Assembly (NCBI RefSeq): GCF_026212465.1
Contig: NC_080059.1
Coordinates: forward strand, 13,012,001-13,076,000
DNA from: Amaranthus tricolor
Taxonomy: Eukaryota; Streptophyta; Magnoliopsida; Caryophyllales; Amaranthaceae
Direction: 5' to 3'
DNA: 64,000 bases
Part shown: positions 35,717-48,400 of the stretch, one piece after another
How positions within the stretch are numbered: position 1 is the first letter of the stretch
Layout of the letters: every line of letters begins with the position of its first letter
Program-made: the position numbers and the translations under genes
The notes under the pieces: model-generated
Told to the model about the DNA's origin: nothing
Databases searched by the model: none
What the model saw: the letters and a program-made list of their open reading frames with translations, nothing else

Positions 35717-37957
35717 TGTAACAACCCGACTTACCGTTGACTGGGTAAACAGGGTCATCACTGGGTCCGTATCCCAAGAAACCGAAATCACACTTCCAAA
35801 ACTCAAGCAAAGAGGTCACAAGCTCTTCAACGTGACTAACTCAGCTAAATCCCAAAACCAACATCTAACTAATACACAAGATAATCATACAATTCTTCTA
35901 CAAGTCCGATATAACCAGCACAACCAAAACAAATATACATTTATCCAAAATCCTAATACAAATCTACAAATTCCTACGTGCTCAGCTCAATATACATCCT
36001 TGGAAACTCTATTCAATCACCGCTAACCCATCGTTCCCGACCGGTTCCGATCTGTAATCAAACTAAAAGATGGAAACAATAGAGGGTCAGTTTATACTGA
36101 ATGAGAAGTAGCAAACCAAATCAACAAACACAATAGTTTCCAAATAAGAGTTTAAAAGCAACATCAATTCCCTAAATCTATGTGCGCACAGGGAGTCTAG
36201 TTGAGAGGAACATCCATAGCTCTAAGGCTATGTCACTCTCGGGTGAAGCTAGTCAATATCTCAATGACAATTCGCTTCAAAACAGGGAGCACGGAACAAT
36301 GTTCCTCAACTCCGTCAATGACCAGCTCGCAAGCCCGATCCATTGACCATATCATAATATTAGCATAGGCATTCACAACAACATTTGTCTCAACAATTTC
36401 CAATTCAAAAGAGCTTTAGTAAAAAGTTTGTTTTCAAGAATGTAGTTTGATCATACCCTTTAAGGGACTGCTACTACTCACCAAAGACGACGCTTCAAAG
36501 AGCCGTGATCGATTCGCAGCTATCAACTAGAAAGGTTCCTCGATGACGTCGCCTCCTGAAGCATAACAAACATAACATCACAACAAAGCGTTCGATACTA
36601 TAAACTAGGTTCATATAGCTCATTGCATCTCCTCCTAAGACCGTAACTTACTTATGGATTCTTTTCTAGCATATCTAATCTTTAAAGAATTATGCGTGTT
36701 CTAACCCAAGCTGTAATATGTCATCAAGATTTATAGACACGGTCCAGACTTCTTTAACATTCTTCTCAATATTACTCACTTTTAGGACTCTCCTTATATT
36801 TCAATCAAACACAATTGTGAACATACAAACTCAAAGTCCAAAAATCCTCAAAAGAATATAATAAGCTATTCAAGAACATTAAATCATCCATAACCTTACC
36901 ATCAACAATCATTTTCCATCAATTTCTTAAATTTGATGTTCACAAATATCATACTAATCCTCAAGATCCATCAATCTTAATCCACATTCCACAATTTACT
37001 ACTAATTATCAATTGTCCATTTCTTTTAATTGAGCAACTTATACAATGAGTCTCAAATGCTTAATTTCATGAAGTTTTGATTAAAAAGAATAATTTGATA
37101 AAAGTATGACAATTGAATATAATCAAGAAATGGTAATCCAATTGCATATATCCGAAAGATGCGGCTAACAAGATCAAATAACAAAATTAACAAAAGAAAC
37201 TTGATTACCTTCTTGCCCTGTACTGGGATGTGCCGAAGGAGGAGATAGCAAGAAGGCACGATTCTTCGAAAATGCTCAAGAAGGTAGGGCGACATTCATG
37301 GTGCAGTTGTTGGGTTCAAAGAGATCAGATGAATTGGGAGGGAGAGAATGGTTAGATCAAAATTTCATGATCATAAATTATAGAATTGAAATTCAGAGAA
37401 GGAGGGAATCATACCTGTTATTTTGTTCGTTATTTCTGAAAATCGAGGCACCAGATGGAACAAAGATGATTGTTGCTTCGATTATTGTTGAAATTCTAAG
37501 TTAGAAGGACCATGAAAAGAGGATTTGTTCATGAATTGAAGGATTTATCAAGAAAAGAAGGAATTTCAACCCTAATTTCAAAGGATGTCGAAAGAGGGAA
37601 AGAGCAGTGACAACAACCGCCATTGTTAAGGATCGAAGGACTTTCAGTCCGCCATTGTTGGGTTTTCGAAGGATTTTCAGTCGCCATTGTTGGGTTTTCG
37701 AAGGATTTTCAGTCGCCATTGTTGGGTTTTCGAAGGGATTTTCAAAGAATGAGGATTGGGGTTTGGCTGCTGTTTGGGCTTGATGTCGTGAGAGGGAGGG
37801 AAAATTTTGGGTATTTTTAATCAAAATAAAAGAAAAGGAAAAAGAGGAGAGAAATTAAATTGAGAATGTTTCATGTCATGAGTATTTAAGATCATTCTCG
37901 CACTGATAATTCTCTTAAACTTACTCGTCTTAAAATATTAATTTCCCAAATGTTACA
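35717..37957. mobile_element. LTR-like unit (possible solo LTR)
   Basis: 2241 bp with TGTAACAACCC at the start and TGTTACA at the end. Flanks CAGAC and CAGGT agree in only 3 of 5 positions, so a target-site duplication is doubtful. Similarity to 13875-15411 around 36170-36285 supports one dispersed LTR family. There is no polyprotein. A 32-bp tandem repeat lies inside. Confidence 0.45.
37618..37746. repeat. 32-bp tandem repeat
   Basis: CGCCATTGTTGGGTTTTCGA units start at 37650, 37682 and 37714. A degenerate unit one period earlier begins at about 37618. Confidence 0.9.
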
Positions 37958-38559
37958 CAGGTCGTAAGTATCTACAACATATAACAATTCTTATCTTAAT
38001 GGGCAACACCCCTTCAAATTAAAGCATGTTAAGTTTCAAATGATCAACTTGTGAAAAAGATGTTGAAAATATTGTGATATGAGACCCTTGGTCAAGTTAC
38101 CCGAAAATTGCTCATGAGAGGGAACAAGAGTACTATATGGATATTATCATGTACATAATGATAGTCAACATCGATAAGCTTTGTGTGCTCAAAAAGATAG
38201 AACTATTAATAATATATAAAAGGGTAAGGGAAAAATTATAATTTGATGACAATTGTGTAATTAGTTGGATCATATGAGAGTATAAGTAAAGAAAAAATAG
38301 TCATCAAATAAGAAAATGCGACATTCAATGTGAATATGTCAAATAAGAAATAAAACATTTGATACAATTGAGTAACATTTTAACTAGTTGAAAATGATTC
38401 TAGAAGTGTGACTTGAGTGTTCGTTGTCTTGGTCATGGTATTGCATGACATTTGCTATGTAGAAAAATTTTAGACCCCACAAAACATGATTTTACAAGTT
38501 CCAGTGATATACATTGATTGATGATGAATTTTTTTGTTGGAATAAAATTAACCTTGGTG
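37958..38559. other. no recognised feature
   Basis: About 600 bp without an identifiable gene or repeat. Confidence 0.5.
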
Positions 38560-40960
38560 ATCATCCCTAAGATCATAGTAGCAGGGATCACACTTCCCTC
38601 AATTCCCTAATCTCTCCCTACCAAACTAGCTTCTTGCTAGGATCAGGGACTGAAGTTACCTTTTTGCTTCTAAAATTCTCCATTCTATACACTCTAAAAA
38701 GGGAAAGAAAAGTTTCTTTGCCTTGAAATCAAAAGAGCCTATAATAGTATCGAATAGAGCCTTATTAAAGACTCTCTCCCTCACCATAGATCGAGTTGTG
38801 TCTTATTCTATACTATGAATGTTCTAACTAACGGCTTCTATTATACACCCTTATCTCCTTCAAGAGGGATCCACCAAGGTAACCCTATATCCCCTTATCA
38901 ATTCATCCTCTATAAGGAAGCTTTATCAAGGGTGATTGCGAGCTTGTTACAAAAAGGGGACAGTGGAAACCCTTCTCCTTAGAAGGCAACAAAGCTTTTA
39001 TTTCCCACCTCCTCCTCTTTGGAGTAGCAAACATTGACACTATTTTATCTATTAAAGATGTCCTCCATGAATTTAGCTCTGAGTCTGGATTGTTTGATAA
39101 TCCTAAAAAATGAAACCTCTACTTCTTTTGAAATTCCCTAAGTGCTACCCAAAAAGCTATATCTAATCTCCTCTCCATTCTGATCGTCAATTGTCTTGAT
39201 TCTTACTTAGGATTCCCTCTCCTAGATAAGCAACCTTCTCTCTCTGTGCTTCACGACATCACCCGTAAAATCTCTAATAGGTTGGCCTCCTGAAAATCAA
39301 AACTCCTCTTTAAAGCCGGACACCTAGTCCTCATTAACTTTGTCCTCAATTTTATCCCTGCCTATACTTCCTCTTGTTTAAGGTTCCTAAAAGCTCTAAG
39401 CTTGACGCTTGATCAACTCCTAGATAACTTCTTTTCATTGTTTGGAAGTACATCACCCCTAAAACCTTTGGGGCTAAGTATCCATCAAAACAACTTGGTC
39501 AATCAAATTGCACAACTAAAACTCTACTAGAAGCTTCATTCTGGGGGTTCCATAGCCTCTCCCTTCCTTTGAGCCAAATATCAAAAGGACAATTTCTCTT
39601 TTCGCCCTTTTAACCAGCGTCTCGTATCTGGAAAAACATATGAAAAATTTAGCTAGTCCTAGATTGGCTTCCTTAGATCCATCTTTTTATTCTTCCTCTT
39701 CGTCCACTAAACTACTCCCTCTCCCTTCAGGACCTCTTGTCAAATAATAAGTGGAACTTGGTATGCATATCCTACCCTTCCTAGACTAGCTTATTAACCA
39801 CATCTTTGTTATTCCTACTAATAAATTAGGCTCTAACTTGATGGTCTACAACCTCTCTAACTGGAAGTTGGGAAACCAAGTTCTCTCCTGTATATGTATT
39901 CTTCTTTAACAATTCGCATAATTATGCCTCCTTTGCTTCTCAGTTTTACCTAAAAACTTCTTCACCCTAGACCTCCCAACTTTGATATTTGTTGAACTCA
40001 GCGCTATTTCCTCTTATAACCCCAAATCATGGCCAACTTGATTTAGCTTTGTGATTTGGATGTTATAGACCAACCAAAACAATCGAGTCTTCTCCAAAAC
40101 CAACCCTACAACCTCCTTTTCTTTCAGCCTTACAAAGTCATGTGCTTTAAACTTTTTTTTTTCTCTCAACTACGTTTGGGTCATCTAACTTCGAACCTCT
40201 CCTACTTTCTTACCCTGCCCCCAATAAGAAAACTTTATCCATGTTGATGTTTCTTTTCTTGTTTTCTCTAAACTCTGAACCATTGTTGTTGCCTATTTCT
40301 CCCAGCCAAATTCTGGGCCCTTCTCCTTTGCCCTTTCAGGTAGAGCTCTTGACCCTAACATGGTTGAAATTCTAGCAATTATTATTGGCGTCATTGTTGT
40401 GAATGTCCTCTTCTAGCTAGACTGAGTTTACTATTGCCTCAGATTCCAAAGTACTCATGAAAAGCTTGACACATTGTACTCATATTAGGGACATAAATGC
40501 TTTACTTTGTATCTTTTGCAGATATCTACTAAGCTAAAACATGAAGAAGGAAATGCATCATGTCCTACGGCGGGAAGTCTACTTTGCTGACTATCTCTCC
40601 CACCAAGCTACAATGGAACCCCATAGAAGTTTAGACTTTTAGACTCCATGTCTCTTCGTCCTGTATTGACGATGTTATTATGTTTGACTTAAGGCATCTT
40701 GTGTTTTGTTAATGCTACCTTGAACTCATTATTTGTTCCTGTAGTCTTTCCTCTCCTTCTTGTTCTTGAGGAGAATGAGACCTCTTGTTTCTCTTTTGAT
40801 GTACCTTGAATGTTTTTCTGTCTTTTTTTTTAATATGTTGCATTATTTCTACAAAAAGTTAGGCAAACATGTTAAATGTATAGGTGCTCGTTCGAGCACC
40901 TTGTACCAGAAGCCCTTTTGTGCATTTATGTGTGATTTACAAACCTTGCTTATTGATACC
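38560..40960 (+). pseudogene. LINE (L1-type) reverse transcriptase and RNase H remnant
   Basis: Conceptual translation across frames gives the RT block SRGIHQGNPISPYQFILY (38857-38910, the RQGDPLSPYLFIL block of plant L1). Next are HLLLFGV, where HLLFADD is expected, so the catalytic site is lost, and VLHEFSSESGL. C-terminal RT motifs YLGFPLL and KISNRLAS follow, then KSKLLFKAGHLVLIN (39200-39340). Further on, HHVLRREVYFADYLSHQA (about 40555-40610) is the end of an RNase H-like domain, found at the C terminus of many plant L1 elements. Many stops and shifts: an old, dead copy. Its outer ends are estimates. Confidence 0.75.
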
Positions 40961-40969
40961 CTCCATTGA

Positions 40970-42309
40970 TGTATATTGTATGTAGAGTAGAGTCAACCAA
41001 TTAACATGAACCATCCATATCCATCTCTTAACTTATGATTATTCTCTGCTCTATTACTTTCTCTATTCCTCACATCTGCACTTAATGTAAAATGGGTGAA
41101 ATTTAGTAGAAAGAAAGTAAAATTATATTGGATAATGAGACCGAAATTAAGTGTATAATACAAATAAGTTTTTAAGATGGAGATCAAGTATAAGTTTGTT
41201 GATAAGATTTAAAAATATGAGTGAGAGACCATTGTCAAAAAAGTAATTGAGCAAAATCAATGGGATAATTAAAATAGAAATGGTGTATTGAGCATTTATG
41301 TAGTTCCTTTAAGTTGTATTGAGCATGAAGATCTTTTATCCTTTAAATATATAATGAATACATTAGTCTTTGATGTTATATATAGCCTCATTAATGATGA
41401 ACTACTTTAAATCTTTGCGTTGTTGCTTATATTTATTTCATGCTTAAAATTATTTTATTACTTACTTCTTCCATTTCACTGTACTTGCTACATTTGACTT
41501 TTTACACAATCCAGTGTGATATTTTAATTATTTATATATTTAAATATACACATCTAAAATTTATAAAAAGTGAATATTATGAAAGTATGCGATTAGACGA
41601 TTCATATAAAATTTTAATTGGCTATATTTTTTCTTACACATTAACCGTAAATGTAAAATAAACTTAAACAATAAATAGTATTAGCAATCACAATCTAACA
41701 ATATTTTATAACGAAAGAAATTTTTTTATTAGTATAACTTAAGGCCATGATGAGAATTTTTTATAACACCTTTAGGCTTCTTAGCTCCCGTTAGATCTTC
41801 TAAGAGTTTGATGGGACTTATAAAAGTAATGCAAAAAACAGAATTATTGCATAGTTGAGTTTTAGAAAAGACATAACTATATTGCAAACAACCACGTTTA
41901 AGAAAAAATCACGCTAAGAGTATTAACAACTTCTCATTAAATTGCTCCAATTTCATTTTCAATGCGATAGTTTTTTCAAAGACTCTTTATCTCAAAACAT
42001 TTGTTATAAGGACAAAAGTTAAGCACATTAAAAAAAAAATATAAAACGGGTCAAAAAAAACTACTATTTATAAATTGATATAAAAAATTGCATAAAATTA
42101 GATGAAAAGATAAATTATATGTGTATAAGAATCAAAGAAAGCAATAAACATACTATTAATTAAATTAGTGTCAATAATTAAATTAATAATAAGTAAATAA
42201 ATCAACAATAATAAAAAATGAAAAAAATTAAATTATTTACTAATTACATAATTAAATAATACTAATAAATTAAGAAAATAAATATACAATAATTAGAAAA
42301 AGGGGAAAA
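40970..42309. other. AT-rich DNA with a MITE-like copy
   Basis: No gene. 41461-41700 (TACTTCTTCCATTTCAC and on, ATTAGACGATTCATATAA) is similar to 43495-43759 over about 240 bp, with the internal CGATTAGACGATTCA kept. It is probably an eroded Stowaway-like MITE. Confidence 0.5.
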
Positions 42310-42316
42310 GGGGGGA

Positions 42317-42510
42317 GTCGTGTGAAATGCAGGTCGAGGCCGCGGATGAGTCGCGTGTAATGTGTGACTAGACCATAGTTCGGTCGTGTGTAATGTGTGA
42401 CTAGACCATCGTCCGATCGCGTGTTTCACGTGACTGAACCGCGGTTTAGTCAAGCCTTTCACGCGACTCACTCGTGGAACAGTCGCGCGTTTAACGCGAC
42501 TCCCCGCTTC
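42317..42510. repeat. 33-bp GC-rich minisatellite
   Basis: Units start at 42317, 42350, 42383, 42416, 42449 and 42482, exactly 33 bp apart, in otherwise AT-rich DNA. The last unit holds GTCGCG-7 nt-CGCGAC. Earlier units show the same palindrome with changes, most of them CG to TG or CA. Confidence 0.85.
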
Positions 42511-42802
42511 CTTTTTTATTTTTTTTAAAATTAACGATCGTTATCAATTCTTACCGAATCATTTTGGTGATTAAATTCATTAGTCATAGTGTTTCGATGT
42601 TGAATTTTAGTTTAGAAAGTTTTTTTAGAAAGATAGAATTATGAAATTCATTAAGAATAATAAAAAAATTGATTTATAAAGAATAACGACATGATGAAAA
42701 GAGTGACAATTTTTAATAATGCAATTCTTGGCGATGCCATGTCATAATTAGAAAAGAAGAATCTATGAACAAGTCTGTGTTGTAGTGTCATGTGGTCACT
42801 TA

Positions 42803-43080
42803 TACTATGTTTGGATAACGAAGTAGGAGAGAAAAAAATGAAGGGAAGGAAAAGCAAAGGAAGGCAAAGGAAGGAGAGGGATCAGAAGAGAGAGTCCATC
42901 TTGTTTGTTTAAAAGGGAAGGAAAGAAAAAAAATAAAGAAAAATGAGTTTTTCCTTCCAAATTTTTCCATCTTAGGAGAAATTATGTTTTCCTTCTTTGT
43001 ATGTTATCCAAATAATTAATCCTTCATCCTTTCAAATTTTTCTCTTTTCTTTCATTCTATTTCTCTCTATCCAAACATAT
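42803..43080. mobile_element. MITE with TACTATGTTTGGATA ends
   Basis: A 12-bp perfect inverted core TATGTTTGGATA (42806-42817 and 43068-43079), with ACTTA on both sides (42798-42802 and 43081-43085) as a 5-bp target duplication. The arms are strongly purine-rich on the left and pyrimidine-rich on the right. Length 278 bp. Confidence 0.65.
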
Positions 43081-43494
43081 ACTTATTAGTGTAGAATAGA
43101 TAGGATGGCCAACAAGCAAGCTACAATTGTCGGAGGTTTGGGATGGTGTTGGGTGACAACTCTACGCCAGTTGTGCGCACTTTCCTCGTCTTTCACTTGT
43201 CACAATTGAGTTTCAAAAATATCAACTTCCTAAATCTCATAACATAGCAATTAATAAGTGGTGTCGGTCTCCCTCGAAACAGTTTCATTTAATTAAAAAT
43301 AATGTTATTTTGGTCGTTGGAGAGACTAAAGAATCACAACTAGCAAGTTGAAGGATGACGTCTTAGTTTTGTTTTAGTGCAAGGTGCAATTAAAACCACG
43401 CTTTTTAGAATTTGGAGTTTGGACTTTGTGCAAACCAAGTGTTTTAGACTTAATCTCTACTTAGTTCTGCTTGAATTAAGTGTAAATATTTATA

Positions 43495-43759
43495 GTTTTC
43501 TTTCTGTTTTATAATATTTACTATATTTCACTTTTTACATGTTTTAATATGTTATTTTATTTATTTATATGTTAAATTATACAAATCTAAAACTTATAAA
43601 AAGTTAATATTATGAAAATATACGATTAGACGATTCAAATAAGATCCCACTTGACTATAATTTTTTACTTACACATTAGTCACAATATGTAAAATTACCT
43701 TGAACAATAAATAGTATACATAATCGAAATGTAGCGAGTATTTCAGAATGGAGGAAGTA
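43495..43759. mobile_element. Stowaway-like MITE remnant
   Basis: Ends GGAGGAAGTA at 43759 and shares its interior with 41461-41700. The wording resembles CTCCCTCCGTCCC-type Stowaway ends, but the left end is eroded. No coding capacity. Confidence 0.45.
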
Positions 43760-44401
43760 TAAAAAAAGTCAAACTAATATAATATATATAAATTGAGATG
43801 TATATGAATTAATTCACATAGTTGTAAAAGAGGTAAAATAAGGTAAAATAAGAAAGATGAATTAAAAAAGAGGATAATTTTCCTTATATGGAAGAAAATT
43901 ATTCTTCTACCCTCCCCTAGGGTGCACATTTAGTTCAAAATGAGTGAACTAATTGCTATACTATCCCTTTTTATTATTTTGCAATTAATTTTTTTCACCT
44001 TTCCAACAATCAAATTCTATTAGTTATATATCTAATTATCTCTATTTTCCTACTTTAATTTTTATCAAGCATACCCTTATAGTGTTTCATTACGTTTCTT
44101 TTGCATAAGTCTGATATTTATTTATGTAACCAAAATGAAAAATTAGAGGAATATGATTAATATTAATATAAAATTATTTAGTGGGTTGTTTCACTTGCTA
44201 TTAATTGGCTATAGGATGAAAACTAATTGAGCGTGTATTCAATGCACAGTATTTTCACAAGACCAGAAAAAGTATAATATATTGTCAACATAAAGCTTAT
44301 TATAGTCATTTTAGAGTATATAAAAGGCAAATTCAATACTTTAATAAACACAAATTTTCAAATGAGTTGATTTTATGCAGAAACAATTTTTATTGGACTA
44401 A

Positions 44402-44404
<3 letters not shown>
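43760..44404. other. no recognised feature
   Basis: About 640 bp of AT-rich DNA. I see nothing identifiable. Confidence 0.5.

Positions 44405-44492
<88 letters not shown>
44405..44492. repeat. (TA)n microsatellite
   Basis: About 88 bp of uninterrupted TA dinucleotides. Confidence 0.97.
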
Positions 44493-44493
<1 letters not shown>

Positions 44494-44767
44494 CTTATAA
44501 TTGATTATTTTCTATAATCTGTTTTTTTTTTCTTTTTGATGTAATCATTCTTTTTAGTTTTAAAATAATAAATTACAAACTTAAAGTGATCAATTAGAAA
44601 ATAAGCTAATTATATGAGTTTGTTTAATTATAGTGAGACGGTCCCAGATTTTTATGAAAAACAAGCATGTCACTCCAAATTTTAATAATAATGAGATGGA
44701 ATGAAATTAAAAGGTGACGTTAAAATAAAAGCTTTGAACAATAAATATATTATTATAAGTTCATTAC

Positions 44768-45405
44768 TGTCATGGTATTGCTTACTCAATTAATTAATTT
44801 ATTTAATAAATAGCATCATATTACCGAAATACCCTTTGACCTTTTCCGTTGACCTTGACTTTCGGTCAATGGGCTTTTTCTGGAAGTCCCATCTTCCTTG
44901 AATGGCTCATGGGCTGGTTACCTCTGATAAACCATAACTCCCCACTCTCCCATAATGCATGGCTCTCCTTGTTTCAAGATGAGTAACTGCCCACTCTTCC
45001 CATTACTCCCACTACCCCCATGATAAGTTCACTCCTCCTGCAACTTCCTTTCCATCATTATAAATAGGGGCAGCCATCAAGAAGAAAGGATCATCTGAAA
45101 CATAGCCTTTGCAATATCATTGCTCTCACCCTGCTTCATTAACCGACCCAAGCACTAGCAATCTTAATTCCAACATCTCTTCTTGCATTCATTCAATAAT
45201 CGTTCACTCATTTATTCCAATATCCGCGTTCTAACTTGAGCGTCGGAGGGATTTTCCGGGAGATCACCCCCCGGACAAGGCTAACAAGTTGTTTTGCAGG
45301 AATTCAAGCCACTTCCTCCCACAAATTACTTCTCTTGATCACACTTCCACTAATCTCCAGGTATTTTGAGTGTCTTTCGCACTTCCTCGTTTCATTACCG
45401 AAACA
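44768..45405 (+). repeat. gypsy 5' LTR
   Basis: 638 bp, TGTCATGG to CCGAAACA. It contains a TATA box at 45059 and the 5' start of the element transcript. Nearly identical to 57146-57784. Confidence 0.97.
45059..45067 (+). promoter_or_regulatory. TATA box in 5' LTR
   Basis: TATAAATAG, a canonical plant TATA box, 347 nt before the LTR end. The same box is in the 3' LTR at about 57437. Transcription should start about 30 nt downstream. Confidence 0.8.
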
Positions 45406-45408
45406 GTT

Positions 45409-45426
45409 TGGCGCCGTCTGTGGGGA
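45409..45426 (+). other. primer-binding site
   Basis: TGGCGCCGTCTGTGGGGA, 3 nt after the LTR end. The first 8 bases fit the 3' end of plant tRNA-Asp as I remember it, but the middle does not. The primer tRNA should be checked. Confidence 0.75.
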
Positions 45427-45441
45427 GTGTTACAATAAGTC

Positions 45442-48400
45442 ATGGCTCCCAAAAGAAATCCAACACAAACCGCAACCGTGCATAGCACAGATACAGACAC
45501 TTCTGCAGGTCAGGCCAACAATCAGGCCGTGACCCGCCGTGATCTGGACATGCTAGCACGAAACCTCACTGCTGCATTTTCCGAACAGCTCCGCGCTGTC
45601 ATGAATAACAATAATCCTGCTCCACAACAAGTATTGGATGATATGGCAGATCAAATAAAAAATCTGCGGGAACGGATCGAGCCCCCTAACGAGACACCCA
45701 AATCCCACGAATCTCAGGATGGGAACTCGGAGATGTCACGTTCCAGCAAGAGAAACAAGAGGCGACGGGAGAGACCAAGGACTCACACGAGCCTCGGCAG
45801 AAGTGATCCTAGAGACAGAGAGTCTAAAACCGCCTCTCAAGATGCCCGTACTTATTTAGAAAGCAAAAAGCATAAGGCATCCGAAAGCATCCAGTCACCG
45901 GTGGATCGACGGAGGGAAGAGAGGAAGAGGGCGCAGCTGGTAGGATCCAGCCATCCAGCGAGTCCTGTAACCATGCCGCAGAACGAAGATGAGGTCAAAA
46001 TCCTCCCTGGAGATCCTACGCCGATAATCTCTCCAATGGCTCCTGAAATACTAAACATTCCCAACCCGGGGAAAATAAAAATCCCAAATATGGCAGCGTT
46101 TGACGGAACGTCATGCCCTGAAGAACACTTGATGGCGTACAAGAACCTGATGGTGCTGCACACTACCAATCCTTCCTTGTGGTGCAAATTCTTCCCGACT
46201 ACTCTTACGGGAGCAGCCTTGACGTGGTACACCTCCCTTCCCCAAGGAAGTATCCACAATTTTGCCCAACTAGAAGGGAAATTCCTGGGCCACTTTATAG
46301 CCTCAAGAAGGCAGGAGAAATCAAACTTCCACCTACTAAGCGTCACTCAATTGGAAGGAGAATCCATATCCTCCTATCTGAAGAAATTCCATGAGGCGGT
46401 GCTAGAGGTGACGGATTTAGAGGAATCAGTCGCCTTAAACGCCCTTATCAATGGAATGAAGGCTCAAAGGCTCAAGTTCCAGTTGGTGGAAAGCCAGGTC
46501 AAGACATATGCGGAGGCCATGAAGCAATGTCAAAGTTATGTCACGGCCTCCGAGGTATGTCAGGCACACGACCCCAAGAGGCGGAAGTCTGACAAAAAAG
46601 ACACCGCAACCCCCCACCAATCCTCGAGGAACCGAGAAGAGCACCAGCCGAGGAGGGAAAGAAATTACACGCCGCGTCGTCCCGCGCCCCCTTCAGATAT
46701 GGGACCCCCGCGTTCCCATCACATGTTTACCGCGGCAGGGGAATCCAGAACACGCAATTTGTTGGACGGAGGAAACGACCCGATGTTTAATCGAAACAGA
46801 AGGGATATTTTCTTTGCCGTTCGCGACAAGTTGCCAACTCCACCTCCCACTACCACTCCTTCCAACAGGCGCAATTACAATTTATGGTGTGACTACCATA
46901 AAGAGCACGGCCATACCCTCGCCCAATGTCGCGAACTCAAGCGTATCTTGTATCAGCTGGCCGATGAAGGAAAGCTTTCCAGGTTCCTCAACAAGAGGGA
47001 CTATGACGCGGGAGAAGGAGCAAACAGAAGGCAGTGGAATCAAAGACGCGGATCCCCCAAGAGGGAAGAGGCAAGGCGCGAAGGTTCCCATACGCAAGGG
47101 ACCATCAACATGATTTTTGGAGGATACACCGAGGAATATCCTACCGTCCGCGCTGCAAAAGACAGTGTTCATACTCTGCTGACAAGACCAACAACGACCG
47201 TAACCAGCGGGCCGGTCATGAAGTTTGATGCCACGACCTCTCAAACGCTGCAACAGCCCCATACTGACCCTCTGGTGGTCACCCTCAAAATCGGACAGAT
47301 GAAAGTCAAAAGGGTACTCGTGGATACCGGAAGCACGGCTGATCTCATTACAATGGAGTGCTTGAGAAAATTGAAGTTCGAGGAAAAGCACTTGCAGCCC
47401 CTCGATAAGCCGCTGATCGGGTTTGGGGGAAGTCAGGTCATCCCGCTAGGAACGATCATTCTCCCCGTGCGCGTGGGAGAAAGAAGTGAAAGCAGGACCC
47501 TGCCCATACGTTTCACGGTAGTGGATCTCACTTTCCCTTACAACGCCATCATGGGACTTCCCCTAATTAACAAGATCAAAGCTGCAATCTTCCCTCATCA
47601 ACTCTTGTTGCAATTCGAACGGGACGATGGGAAAGTTGGCATCCTCAAGGGAGATCAAATAACGGCACGCCAATGCCTTATAAAGTCTCTGAAGCGCGGA
47701 CACTCCGCGACACCCGCCAAAAGGGAAAGGGAAGATCAAGACGCTCCTGCTGTCATGAGCGTATATATAGAAAACCCTAGCACACACGAAAGGCCTCGCC
47801 CCATAGAAAGATACGAGGCAGTAGACATGTTCGAGGGAAAGCAACTAAAGATAGGGAAAGATCTTCCTGGTACGATTAAAAAAGAAATCGTGGCCACCAT
47901 TGCTGAGTTCCGTGACGTCTTCGCCTTCAGCACGGAAGAAATGCCTGGCATTCCTACTAGCGTCATGTGTCATAAACTTGACATAAGACCAGGCCACAAA
48001 CCAGTAAAGCAGAAGCTGCGGCATCAAGGAAAAGAGCGGACCGAGGCCGCCAAAGAGGAAGTTGAAAAATTATTGAGAGCCGGATTCATTAGAGAATGCA
48101 AATACTCCGATTGGCTATCCAATGTCGTCCTCGTGAAGAAACCAAATGGCAAATGGAGAATGTGTGTCGATTTCACGGATTTGAATAGAGCCTGCCCCAA
48201 GGACGACTATCCACTTCCCAAAATAGATCGCCTGGTGGACTCCACAGCAGGCCATGCGCTACTAAGTTTCATGGATGCCAATGCCGGATATCACCAGATT
48301 CAATTGGCGCCGGAGGACCAAACACACACGGCCTTCATTACTAGCATGGGTGTCCATTGCTACAAAGTCATGCCCTTCGGGTTAAAAAATGCTGGAGCCA

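Noticed and set aside
35643..36026. 127-residue open frame
   Set aside because: It spans the border of a TIR element and an LTR-like unit, so it is a chance frame.
45236..45532. 98-residue frame over the LTR end and PBS
   Set aside because: It overlaps the gag start in another frame and crosses the LTR border; no support.
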